From NCBI RefSeq assembly GCF_024296925.1, contig NZ_CP101125.1, positions 3,536,501 to 3,600,500 on the forward strand: DNA of 64,000 nucleotides, written 5' to 3'. This document shows positions 18,298-25,450 of this stretch, one piece after another (position 1 is the first letter of the stretch; each line of letters opens with the position of its first letter). The stretch comes from Pseudomonas nunensis. GTDB lineage: Bacteria > Pseudomonadota > Gammaproteobacteria > Pseudomonadales > Pseudomonadaceae. The position numbers and the translations under genes are program-made. The notes beneath the pieces were generated by a model that saw only the letters and a program-made list of their open reading frames with translations, was not told the origin of the DNA and searched no databases.

Positions 18298-18822
18298 TCA
18301 ATAGCTGCTTTCCACGGAGGGCACTCCGGGTCGCATATTCGAGAGTGCCCTCCCCCCCATAGAAGCAAAACTTGATGCGCCCCCCAGCATCACCCATCCC
18401 CCCCCAACAAGCCCAAGTTGCTGCTGCATGACGGAAGCCGCGTTGTAGCAATTAAAAGAGATGACCTTTCCACCCTCCAGGTGAAAAACGTCACAACACG
18501 GAACATCAATTACCTTGCCCGTTGGGGCGACAGGCCCTGAGGGAAGTGTCAGCTCACCTTTATGCGTCCCCCGAATGGCGAGTTCGACGACTACGACATT
18601 CTCCGCGACGTAGATGTTGAATAGCTCGCGGTGAACATCAGGGAATGCACTTGCGAATGCGTCGATTGCATCGCCAATCGCCTGCCCGCGCAACGTCATG
18701 CCGGTAGGAATGTCGCGCATGTATCCTTCTTTCGAGAAGAAGGAGACGAACTTCGCAATGTCTTTTCCGCTTCCCTCCCCGGCGGCGTACAGTTCTGTGA
18801 CGATTTGTTTATTGTTAAACAT
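18298..18822 (-). CDS. NTF2-fold/SnoaL-like protein with odd C-terminal tail
   Basis: A 174-residue protein. Residues 1-140 form an NTF2/SnoaL domain (YMRDIPTGMTLRGQAIGDAI, FPDVHRELFNIYV, VPCCDVFHLEGGKVISFNCY), the fold of polyketide cyclases and limonene-epoxide-hydrolase relatives. After QQQLGLVGGGW comes a tail of about 30 residues that lacks family character. The tail is read through three G-tracts (8, 6 and 7 G on the coding strand); removing one base from the G8 run would give a stop within a few codons and a normal-length protein. The start is placed at 18822 because GGAGGA lies six bases before it. Last gene of the operon that begins at 20942. Confidence 0.75.
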   Translation of the reverse strand: MFNNKQIVTELYAAGEGSGKDIAKFVSFFSKEGYMRDIPTGMTLRGQAIGDAIDAFASAFPDVHRELFNIYVAENVVVVELAIRGTHKGELTLPSGPVAPTGKVIDVPCCDVFHLEGGKVISFNCYNAASVMQQQLGLVGGGWVMLGGASSFASMGGRALSNMRPGVPSVESSY

Positions 18823-18874
18823 CATCAATCCTCCACGTAGTGGGTACAGACTAAGTTGGCGCTGTAGCCGCTGC

Positions 18875-19285
18875 TCAACGGCTGGCGTTCGGCTCGGAGG
18901 CCCGTGCCAGTGCTTGTGTATCGATATATTCCCGGATGTGCGTCACTTTTCCATTGCGTACAGTAATGGCGAAGACCCAATCGTCCTGCCACGTCTTGTT
19001 CGTCGCTTTAATTTTGCCTCTGGCGAAGCCGAGGACCAGGACGCGGTCGCCCTGCGCTATGAATTCTCGGGGTTCCAGGAGTGAGGTTTCCATCGTTTCG
19101 GATTGCGTCTTGAACAAATTTGTCAATCCGGCGTGTCCGCGGTGTGTGCCGGCCAGCGGCCATTTCTCGCCGGGAATGACCCACTCGATATCTTCGGCAA
19201 ACAACGCCAGCAGACCTTGCCTGTCGCCGCTGCCGATGGCTGCAAACGCATCCTTCACAATCTGGACATTCTCTTGCTCGTTCAT
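18875..19285 (-). CDS. SnoaL-like/ketosteroid-isomerase-like protein
   Basis: A 136-residue NTF2-fold protein: VKDAFAAIGSGDRQGLLALF, then EDIEWVIPG, REFIAQGDRVLVLGFARG and VFAITVRNGKVTHIREYIDT, the standard SnoaL-like layout. No signal peptide. It lies 30 bp behind the oxidoreductase at 19316 and is probably co-transcribed with it. The ligand is unknown; it may bind or isomerise the product of the neighbouring reductases. Confidence 0.85.
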   Translation of the reverse strand: MNEQENVQIVKDAFAAIGSGDRQGLLALFAEDIEWVIPGEKWPLAGTHRGHAGLTNLFKTQSETMETSLLEPREFIAQGDRVLVLGFARGKIKATNKTWQDDWVFAITVRNGKVTHIREYIDTQALARASEPNASR

Positions 19286-19315
19286 CGAAATCTCTCCGTT
19301 TCTCGGGCGTCTGAC

Positions 19316-19936
19316 TCAGCCGATATCGACGTTCAAGGCGATGTCCCAACTGCCGGCACCGTTTTTCGCCAGGCCGATCATCATCAGGCCGAGCGCCTCG
19401 AGCGTTTGGGCCATGTGCAGGCCGCCGACGTCCAGCGGGCGCAGCCCGATACTCTCGATGAACGTCGAGACGCGCGCCTTGGCCTGCGAATCGTCGGCTG
19501 CAATAAAGGCGTCGAGGCGTCCACCCTTGGCTAGAACGTGGCCGAACAGGGTGTTGAACGCCTTCACCACATGCGCGCCGGCGGGGGCGATTTTGGCGAT
19601 TTCCTGTGCACCGGAACTGCCGGCCGGAGAGACGAGTCCCGTGAGGTCCGGGGAGGCTGTGTTGGTGATGTCGATGATCACTTTGCCGTCGAGCGCGTCG
19701 CCGTAGTCGGCCACCACCGACTCCGCACCGGTGTATGGCACGGCGAGGATGACGATGTCGCCAGCCGGCGCGGCCCCGTAGATTCCAGTGGTCGCGCCAG
19801 CGGCGAGTTTGTCGGCCAGCGCCTGCGCCTTGGCCGGGTCGCGGCTGATCACCTCAACGGTATGTCCGGCTTTGGCGGTACGACCGGCAATCGCCGCGGC
19901 CATGCCGCCCGAGCCGATAATGCTGATAGTGCTCAT
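19316..19936 (-). CDS. NADPH-dependent F420-reductase-like oxidoreductase
   Basis: A 206-residue protein beginning MSTISIIGSGGMAAAIAGRT with a Rossmann turn, followed by VEVISRDPAKAQALADKLA (an Arg that suits NADP) and later VKAFNTLFGHVLAKGG. It belongs to the same family as the proteins at 340-939 and 54794-55456. F420 is not expected in this organism, so the true acceptor is unknown. Start chosen at the family-conserved Met with GGAAAATACCC upstream. Second gene of a four-gene operon. Confidence 0.82.
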   Translation of the reverse strand: MSTISIIGSGGMAAAIAGRTAKAGHTVEVISRDPAKAQALADKLAAGATTGIYGAAPAGDIVILAVPYTGAESVVADYGDALDGKVIIDITNTASPDLTGLVSPAGSSGAQEIAKIAPAGAHVVKAFNTLFGHVLAKGGRLDAFIAADDSQAKARVSTFIESIGLRPLDVGGLHMAQTLEALGLMMIGLAKNGAGSWDIALNVDIG

Positions 19937-20003
19937 GGGTATTTTCCTAGTGAAATTGTTGTCCGCCGGGCCAGTGGCGGCCCGGTTGCCTGCTCGACTC
20001 AAA

Positions 20004-20942
20004 TCAGTCGGCAGGGAAGTAATGACCGTTGTCCAGGTCATCGAGCAGGCCAGGCTGAGCAGGCTTCCATCCGAGGGTCTGGCGGGTGATGAGGTTGGAC
20101 GCCGGCAGGTCCAGCGTGACCATATTCGCGAGGAACCCGAAGTACCCCGGCAGCATCAGTACGTCCGCGGGAATGCTCACGGCCGGCATGCCCAGACGGC
20201 TGCCAATGGCCTCGGCGATCTCGCGGAAGCGGATGCCCTCGCCTTCAATCCCGTGCCAGGATTTGCCAGCGGGACCTTTCTCCAGCGCGAGGCGGAACAA
20301 CGAGGCGAGGTCGCGGGCGTGCACGGCAGGCCACAGGTTCGCGCCGTCTGCGGGATAGCCGATGACGCCCTTCTCCTTCGCGAGCCCGATCAGCAGCGTG
20401 AGGAAGCCGGCATCGGTCGTGCTGTGCGCGATCGGAGGAATACGCACGACCGACGACCGCACGCCCCGCTCCGCGAGGCCGATTACGGTAGTTTCCACAA
20501 CGTTACGCACCCGCAAAGTCCCTTTGTACTGGTCGCCGCCGGGAAGAGCCGGGTCCTCCTCAGTGGCTGGCCGGCCGAGGTTTTCCCACCCCGGCGAGCC
20601 AATGCTCCCGGATACAACCAGCGGCTTTCCGGTGCCGGCCAGTGCCTCGCCGTACGCGAGCATGATCTGGCGCTCCGCGATCGCCACGGCGTCAATGCCG
20701 CCGGAGGGAAGCAGGTCTTGCCGGTGCGCAACGTGGATAACGCCGTCTGATTCCGATGCTGCCGACTTGAGCACGTCGAGGTCGGAAATATCCCCGCGAC
20801 GCACCTTGGCGCCGAGTGCGGACAACGCCGCCGCGGACTCGTCGGACCGGGCCAGGCCAGTGACTTCGTGGCCGGCGGCGATAAGGTCGGGGATGATGTA
20901 CGAACCGATATGGCCGGTTCCGCCAGTGACTAAAACGTGCAT
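20004..20942 (-). CDS. NAD(P)-dependent epimerase/dehydratase family (extended SDR)
   Basis: A 312-residue extended SDR: MHVLVTGGTGHIGSYIIPDL with the GxxGxxG loop, GLARSDESAAALSALGAKVR, VRIPPIAHSTTDAGFL, and a C-terminal region with WPAVHARDLASLFRLALEKG. It resembles NAD-dependent epimerases of the atypical type used on small carbonyl compounds rather than nucleotide sugars. First gene of a leftward operon followed by the oxidoreductase and two NTF2-fold genes. It is divergent from the HxlR regulator at 21114, with two strong dyads between them. Confidence 0.87.
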   Translation of the reverse strand: MHVLVTGGTGHIGSYIIPDLIAAGHEVTGLARSDESAAALSALGAKVRRGDISDLDVLKSAASESDGVIHVAHRQDLLPSGGIDAVAIAERQIMLAYGEALAGTGKPLVVSGSIGSPGWENLGRPATEEDPALPGGDQYKGTLRVRNVVETTVIGLAERGVRSSVVRIPPIAHSTTDAGFLTLLIGLAKEKGVIGYPADGANLWPAVHARDLASLFRLALEKGPAGKSWHGIEGEGIRFREIAEAIGSRLGMPAVSIPADVLMLPGYFGFLANMVTLDLPASNLITRQTLGWKPAQPGLLDDLDNGHYFPAD

Positions 20943-21048
20943 GTTAAGGCTCCATGGGCGAGATGTGATGCGAGAAAGAGTGATGCGGGAACGCTCAGCC
21001 GAGATGGCTGACGTCGATTGAGAATGTAAAACCATGCTGGTCTCTTCA

Positions 21049-21095
21049 CTTGCAAAAAGCAAGCAATCAGCCGAATTTTACTTGCAGCATGCAAG
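21049..21095. promoter_or_regulatory. Twin CTTGC-N5-GCAAG dyads, probable HxlR operators
   Basis: Two perfect five-base inverted repeats with identical spacing, CTTGC-AAAAA-GCAAG at 21049-21063 and CTTGC-AGCAT-GCAAG at 21081-21095, lie 32 bp apart (about three helical turns) between the epimerase and HxlR start codons. The second ends 19 bp before the regulator ATG. They differ from the GGTAAGTA sites of the other HxlR genes, so this regulator probably has its own operator. Binding is inferred. Confidence 0.65.
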
Positions 21096-21113
21096 CGATG
21101 CTAAGATCCCGCC

Positions 21114-21566
21114 ATGAAGAAAACTCTTAAAGAAGACATTCGATCCCATTGCGCGGTGAACTACGGCGTGGAGATCTTCGGTGACCGCTGGTCGCTCTTG
21201 ATCATTCGCGACATCGTTTTTGTTGGAAAGAAAACCTATGGCGATTTCCTGAAATCGGAAGAGGGAATCGCGACCAATGTTCTGGCTTCCCGACTGGCCT
21301 TTCTGGAGGAACAAGGCGTTCTCTCGAAGGCGCCCAACCCCAACGACAAGCGCAAGGATTTCTACACGCTGACCGAGAAGGGCCTGGACCTCATTCCTGT
21401 TGTGATCAGCATCGTGCTGTGGAGCGCGAAGCATGATTCAAAGTCGTATGTGCGGCGCCAAGAGGATTTGATTGCTCGATTGAGCCAAAACCCCATGCAG
21501 GCGAGCGAGGAAGTGAAAGCGCTGGTCCGCAATGGCGGGTGCATCTTTCCTGAGAACGGGAATTGA
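21114..21566 (+). CDS. HxlR family transcriptional regulator (longer subtype)
   Basis: A 150-residue winged-helix regulator: CAVNYGVEIFGDRWSLLIIR, then KKTYGDFLKSEEGIATNVLA, KAPNPNDKRKDFYTLTEKGL, with a longer C-terminal helix region than the other three HxlR genes here. One cysteine (Cys13) precedes the DNA-binding domain. It is divergent from the four-gene operon starting at 20942 and likely represses it and itself through the twin dyads at 21049-21095. Confidence 0.9.
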   Translation: MKKTLKEDIRSHCAVNYGVEIFGDRWSLLIIRDIVFVGKKTYGDFLKSEEGIATNVLASRLAFLEEQGVLSKAPNPNDKRKDFYTLTEKGLDLIPVVISIVLWSAKHDSKSYVRRQEDLIARLSQNPMQASEEVKALVRNGGCIFPENGN

Positions 21567-21727
21567 ACAACGCGGCAAACGCGCCCTGCCCCACCCATCG
21601 CTTCAAAGCCCCTCTCTCCATCCGTCTTCTACACTGACCAAGCCCGCTCGTGCCCCTTGGCGCACGACTGCGGGCTCACTGCCTTTTGCACGCCCCACAC
21701 CCACCAAAACGCGAGGGGACACACGCC

Positions 21728-22558
21728 ATGAACTCAATTACGACCAAAGACGGCACGCAGATTTTCTACAAGGATTGGGGGCCGAAAGACGCGACGCCCA
21801 TTGTGTTTCACCACGGCTGGCCGTTGAGCGCGGACGACTGGGACAACCAGATGATGTTCTTCCTGCTAAAAGGCTTCCGGGTGATCGCCCACGACCGTCG
21901 CGGTCACGGACGCTCGACCCAGACCTGGGAAGGCAATGAAATGGACACCTACACCGCCGACGTCATCGAGCTGACCGATGCGCTCGACCTCAAGGGTGCG
22001 ATTCATGTCGGCCATTCCACCGGTGGCGGTGAAGTCGCACGCTACGCCGCCCGGGCCAAACCGGGACGGGTGGCCAAAGCGGTGCTGATCAGCGCGGTTC
22101 CGCCGATCATGGTCAAGTCGGAAAAGAACCCCGGCGGGTTACCCCTGGAGGTGTTCGACGGGTTCCGCGCGGCATTGGTCGCCAGTCGCGCGCAGTTTTA
22201 CGTGGACGTGCCGGCGGGGCCTTTCTATGGGTTCAATCGGCCAGGCGCCAAAGTCTCGCAAGGCGTCATCGATAACTGGTGGCGGCAAGGCATGATGGGC
22301 GGCGCGAAAGCGCATTACGATTGCATCAAGGCGTTTTCAGAAACCGACTTCACCGAAGACCTGAAAGCGATTCAGGTACCGACGTTAGTCATGCATGGTG
22401 AGGACGATCAAATCGTGCCGTTCGCCGACTCGGCGCCGCTGTCGGCCAAACTGTTGAAGCATCCGACGCTCAAGACCTACCCGGGCTTCCCGCACGGGAT
22501 GCCGACGACGAATGCGGATCAGATCAACGCGGATCTACTGGCGTTTATTCGCGGCTGA
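21728..22558 (+). CDS. Alpha/beta hydrolase, non-haem haloperoxidase-like
   Basis: A 276-residue alpha/beta hydrolase of the cofactor-free haloperoxidase/arylesterase group. Marks are [20 protein letters not shown] (oxyanion-hole HGW), [12 protein letters not shown], the nucleophile elbow [15 protein letters not shown] with catalytic Ser, [12 protein letters not shown] with the acid, and FPHGMPTT with the catalytic His. It hydrolyses esters or forms peracids; the natural substrate is unknown. A GAGGGG Shine-Dalgarno lies ahead of the ATG. It is the last ordinary gene before the palindrome-bounded island. Confidence 0.92.
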   Translation: MNSITTKDGTQIFYKDWGPKDATPIVFHHGWPLSADDWDNQMMFFLLKGFRVIAHDRRGHGRSTQTWEGNEMDTYTADVIELTDALDLKGAIHVGHSTGGGEVARYAARAKPGRVAKAVLISAVPPIMVKSEKNPGGLPLEVFDGFRAALVASRAQFYVDVPAGPFYGFNRPGAKVSQGVIDNWWRQGMMGGAKAHYDCIKAFSETDFTEDLKAIQVPTLVMHGEDDQIVPFADSAPLSAKLLKHPTLKTYPGFPHGMPTTNADQINADLLAFIRG

Positions 22559-22562
22559 AGAT

Positions 22563-22608
22563 AAGGGGCCACGTTGGTTTTCAAAGAAAATTGATCTGTG
22601 CCCTTTTT
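22563..22608. repeat. Imperfect palindrome E1, left border of the two-gene island
   Basis: AAGGGGCCACGTTGGTTTTC faces GAAAATTGATCTGTGCCCTT followed by TTTT. The right arm, read backwards, is AAGGGCACAGATCAATTTTC. It is related to the two palindromes at 23544 and 24325 and to the GGGACAGATTTATTTTC-type elements I know as recurrent short palindromes in gammaproteobacteria. It starts 5 bp after the hydrolase stop codon and could also end its transcript. Confidence 0.6.
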
Positions 22609-22679
22609 CTCCCATGCAGCATTTATCGCCATCTGGGCGAAACGTCAGACTCCAGGCCAAGGTAATGGAGATGCTTTAA

Positions 22680-23543
22680 ATGGAAATCAATGACAAGGGT
22701 TTATTCGACCGAATCACCTTGGCCAACAGAGTGATCAAAGTCGTTCAGGGGTTGCTGGGAGATACGCCACTCAATCGAAGGGGAAAACTTGAAGAAGTTG
22801 AAAGTCTGACCGTTGATGTTCTCGGCGACATGAACACTTTCTTCAAAGTAGTGGCGGTCCGAGAGTACCTTCATACGCGAAGTGACCAACTTCGAACGCG
22901 ACCGGCACAGCAGAGACACGAGACACGAGTAGCTAACAAACAAATCCGGGCATATGACCCCACTGAAACAGCGAACCGGCCCAAAGTAGTTCTGGGGTCA
23001 CTTTCGGTTCCTGGCAGCAAAGGTATGTGCCAGGAATACGCAGCGCTGACGTATGGCCTACTTCGGTATTTGCTGCCGCAGACCGATAAGGTTTGTTATG
23101 TCTATGAGGACCATATCAAGCATTACTTTTGCACAATTGGCGATCATGACACCCGTGACAGCATCCCTGAAAATTTGATTGTGGTTGATGCCTGGTATAC
23201 CAAATCAGAGGCGGTCCTCTGGAAAGACAGTGATCATAAGAACAAGGGATACACAGGCTCCGCCATTTATTGCAAACCCGGTAAGAGCGCTGTCAATTTC
23301 AACGAGGCCGTAGTCAATGAAGCGTTAGCCCGAGATTTGATCGCCAAAGCCAGACACTCTTACATGGGTCGATTCATGGAAGAGAATTACGAGAGGACCA
23401 TACAGGGGAGAATTAACGAAGCGAAGGTGGTTCAAAAATCACCTACCACCTTAGTGCTACATGATAGAAATCAATACCCTGGCCATATGTCCACCTTTGC
23501 CCGATCGGATAATTATGTGGGCTACGAATTTGTGGCTAAGTAA
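22680..23543 (+). CDS. Orphan protein with a Cys-His-Asp triad layout (papain/transglutaminase-like), function unknown
   Basis: A 287-residue protein with no signal peptide or membrane segment. I do not recognise a close family. A central block carries GMCQEYAALTYGLLRYLLP with Cys117 at the start of a helix, then HIKHYFCTIGD with His148, then NLIVVDAWYTK with Asp170. This Cys, His, Asp order and local context is that of papain-like or transglutaminase-like enzymes, including C58-type toxins such as YopT and PaTox domains. The N-terminal 100 residues are charged and helical; residues 210-287 form a separate tail. The coding sequence is visibly more A/T-rich than its neighbours and lies between palindromes E1 and E2, which suggests transfer. 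Triad function is inferred; it could instead be a non-catalytic relative. Confidence 0.65.
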   Translation: MEINDKGLFDRITLANRVIKVVQGLLGDTPLNRRGKLEEVESLTVDVLGDMNTFFKVVAVREYLHTRSDQLRTRPAQQRHETRVANKQIRAYDPTETANRPKVVLGSLSVPGSKGMCQEYAALTYGLLRYLLPQTDKVCYVYEDHIKHYFCTIGDHDTRDSIPENLIVVDAWYTKSEAVLWKDSDHKNKGYTGSAIYCKPGKSAVNFNEAVVNEALARDLIAKARHSYMGRFMEENYERTIQGRINEAKVVQKSPTTLVLHDRNQYPGHMSTFARSDNYVGYEFVAK

Positions 23544-23589
23544 AAAAGAGGACAGGTTTTTTTTCAAAAAAATAAACCTGTCCTCTTTT
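23544..23589. repeat. Perfect palindrome E2, also a likely bidirectional terminator
   Basis: A perfect 16-base inverted repeat, AAAAGAGGACAGGTTT at 23544-23559 and its complement at 23574-23589, starts on the base after the upstream stop codon. The A- and T-rich flanks give terminator features in both directions. The GAGGACAGGTTT core is shared in form with E1 and E3. Confidence 0.8.
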
Positions 23590-23750
23590 CAGTCCAAACC
23601 TTGACCCATCCTTTGGTCGACTCGCGCCTGGGCCCCCTAGCACAAATGGCTTATCTGGCTAGCCTATCCATCAAGAGCCACATGTGTCAGGCAACGAAAT
23701 GTGGATGCCCGCCAGTGGAAGCAAGTACCACAGGGCATCAGAGGGCGAAC

Positions 23751-24317
23751 ATGGACAATCAAGAGCGCGCCGCGAGACAGTACGAAATCGCACGCGATTT
23801 GCACAATCACGTGGAAGGCCAGGCGTCACTCGCCGTCATGAAATCAACGGTGCTGTTGGCGGCCCATGCATTGCTTTGCACGGCCTATATTCAGGTGGGA
23901 ATAAAGCTCAAGATATTCGCTAAGTCAGAATATAGTCCCCCAGAAGCGCTGTTCGTTTTCTCAGGAATATTGATCCTCGCCGCCTTATTGGTGTCATTGC
24001 GGTCCATCTGGCCAAAACTCGAATCCACAGATGACGGTAGGCTCATGTTTTTTGCAGGTATCCAACGGTACCCACAGGCCAGTGACTATGTGAAGGATTA
24101 CAACAAAACGTCTGAGGCGTTACTCAAATCAATGCTTTTATCAAATATCTACGGAAAATCAGTTTGGCTTTACAGCACCTTTTTGGCGATTCGAATCGCG
24201 ATCTGCTGCTCGGGTGCCGGCACCTTGCTTTGCGTTATTGCGTTGTGGCTAATAGGGTTTCCCGATGCCCCGGCCCACTCTCTATCATGGCTTTTACATG
24301 TGTTTGCAAATGGGTGA
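23751..24317 (+). CDS. Three-helix membrane protein resembling Pycsar effectors (PycTM/DUF5706)
   Basis: A 188-residue protein. A charged N-terminal helix (DNQERAARQYEIARDLHNHV) is followed by transmembrane segments at about 28-50 and 66-87, a cytosolic region with the signature LMFFAGIQRY (98-107) and a Q/N-rich helix SNIYGKSVWLYS, then a third segment at about 145-170. This order and the F-F-x-G-I block match DUF5706 membrane effectors of Pycsar antiphage systems, which damage the membrane on sensing cyclic UMP or CMP. No pyrimidine cyclase gene is adjacent, so it is an orphan or is paired with the triad protein at 22680. The start at 23751 is chosen for its GAGGG signal and family fit; the frame is open further upstream into E2. 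Confidence 0.6.
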   Translation: MDNQERAARQYEIARDLHNHVEGQASLAVMKSTVLLAAHALLCTAYIQVGIKLKIFAKSEYSPPEALFVFSGILILAALLVSLRSIWPKLESTDDGRLMFFAGIQRYPQASDYVKDYNKTSEALLKSMLLSNIYGKSVWLYSTFLAIRIAICCSGAGTLLCVIALWLIGFPDAPAHSLSWLLHVFANG

Positions 24318-24324
24318 CTCAGAT

Positions 24325-24370
24325 AAGGGGGCCGATTTACTTTCGAAGTAAATAGATCGGCCCTCTTTTT
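24325..24370. repeat. Imperfect palindrome E3, right border of the two-gene island
   Basis: AAGGGGGCCGATTTACTTTC faces GAAGTAAATAGATCGGCCCT and a run of T. The arms share GGGGCCGAT and TTTACTT. It starts seven bases after the upstream stop codon and ends just before the stop codon of the galactose dehydrogenase gene, so it may terminate both transcripts. Same family form as E1 and E2. Confidence 0.7.
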
Positions 24371-24371
24371 C

Positions 24372-25298
24372 TCAATCGAAAAACGCCTCAACCAACACCC
24401 GACTCCCCACAAAAAAACTATCCGCAACCAGCCGCAACGGCTGCAAGTCCAAGTCACTGGCCTTGTCGCCAATCAACTGCTGAAAATGCCGATACACCGC
24501 CGCGTACTCGCCCTCTTCCGACACCGCCTGGCGCACGCCATCGATGCTCAACAGCGCACCGCCATTGTCCAGGCGCAGCACGCCTTCGGCGCAGCGGATT
24601 TCGATGCTCCAGAGTTCATCATGGCCGTGGTCGAAGTCGAACTCCGCGCGGATATCGAGCTGGCGTGCGTCGGACATTTTGATGTCCGCAGCAATCGGCG
24701 ACTGGCAGTTGTTGGGGACGCGCAGTTCGGCGGATTCGACAAACAGCGGCGACGGCAGCAGATGAGTAACTATCGACAAGGCATTGATGCCCGGATCGAA
24801 CACGCCCAGGCCGCCGGGCTGCCAGATCCACGCCTGGCCGGGGTGCCATTTGCGCACGTCTTCCTTCCAGTCGATCTGCACGCTTTGCAAGGTGCGGGTG
24901 GTCAGCCAGTCGCGGGCGGCTTCGATGCCGGGCGCGTAGCGCGAATGCCAGGCGAACAAACCACTGACGCCTTGTTCCGCGACCTGATTCACCAGCGCCA
25001 TCGCTTCACCCAAGGTGGCGCACGGCGGTTTTTCCACCAGCACGTGTTTGCCAGCGGCCAGCGCCTGCTGCACCAGGGCGAAGCGGCCTTGCGGGGGTGT
25101 GCAGAACGCAATCGCATCGACGGGCGGGCCGTTTTCCAACAGCTCGCCCAGGGACTTGAAGTTCTCCACCCCGGCGCACGGTTGCCCTTGGGTGGCGACA
25201 GACACTAACTGGAACGCGGGATTGGCATGGATCGCGGGGACGTGTTGATCCTGGGCAATCTTGCCGTAGCCCACCAGACCGAGACGGATCGGTTGCAT
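24372..25298 (-). CDS. gal: D-galactose 1-dehydrogenase (Gfo/Idh/MocA family)
   Basis: A 308-residue protein starting MQPIRLGLVGYGKIAQDQHV with a Rossmann loop, then EKPPCATLGEA (the EKP motif of the Gfo/Idh/MocA family), WIWQPGGLGVFDPGINALSI and HGHDELWSIEIRCAEG. These segments match the P. fluorescens galactose dehydrogenase as I know it. It oxidises D-galactose (and often L-arabinose or D-fucose) to the lactone in the oxidative De Ley-Doudoroff-type route. The ATG at 25298 is preferred over a GTG one codon upstream because AGGAG lies six bases before it. The downstream pathway genes are not in this window. Confidence 0.92.
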   Translation of the reverse strand: MQPIRLGLVGYGKIAQDQHVPAIHANPAFQLVSVATQGQPCAGVENFKSLGELLENGPPVDAIAFCTPPQGRFALVQQALAAGKHVLVEKPPCATLGEAMALVNQVAEQGVSGLFAWHSRYAPGIEAARDWLTTRTLQSVQIDWKEDVRKWHPGQAWIWQPGGLGVFDPGINALSIVTHLLPSPLFVESAELRVPNNCQSPIAADIKMSDARQLDIRAEFDFDHGHDELWSIEIRCAEGVLRLDNGGALLSIDGVRQAVSEEGEYAAVYRHFQQLIGDKASDLDLQPLRLVADSFFVGSRVLVEAFFD

Positions 25299-25450
25299 CA
25301 CTGACTCCTGATTGTTTTTCTTATCTTGATAAGCGAACGCGCAAGATTACACCTCTCGGATCATTGATCGCAGCCCCCACCGAACCTTTACCCGGCAACT
25401 ACCGTCCGAGTTAGAGCGTTAATGCCAAACACTCGCCGCGAGGTCGCCGC

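Noticed and set aside
22680..23543. The island protein as a class III pyrimidine cyclase partner for the Pycsar-like effector
   Set aside because: No metal-binding Asp pair or cyclase core motif is visible; the Cys-His-Asp layout is a better reading.
23544..23750. Longer start for the membrane protein at 23601
   Set aside because: The extra 50 residues include a Cys-rich stretch with no family match, and a better ribosome-binding signal lies before 23751.
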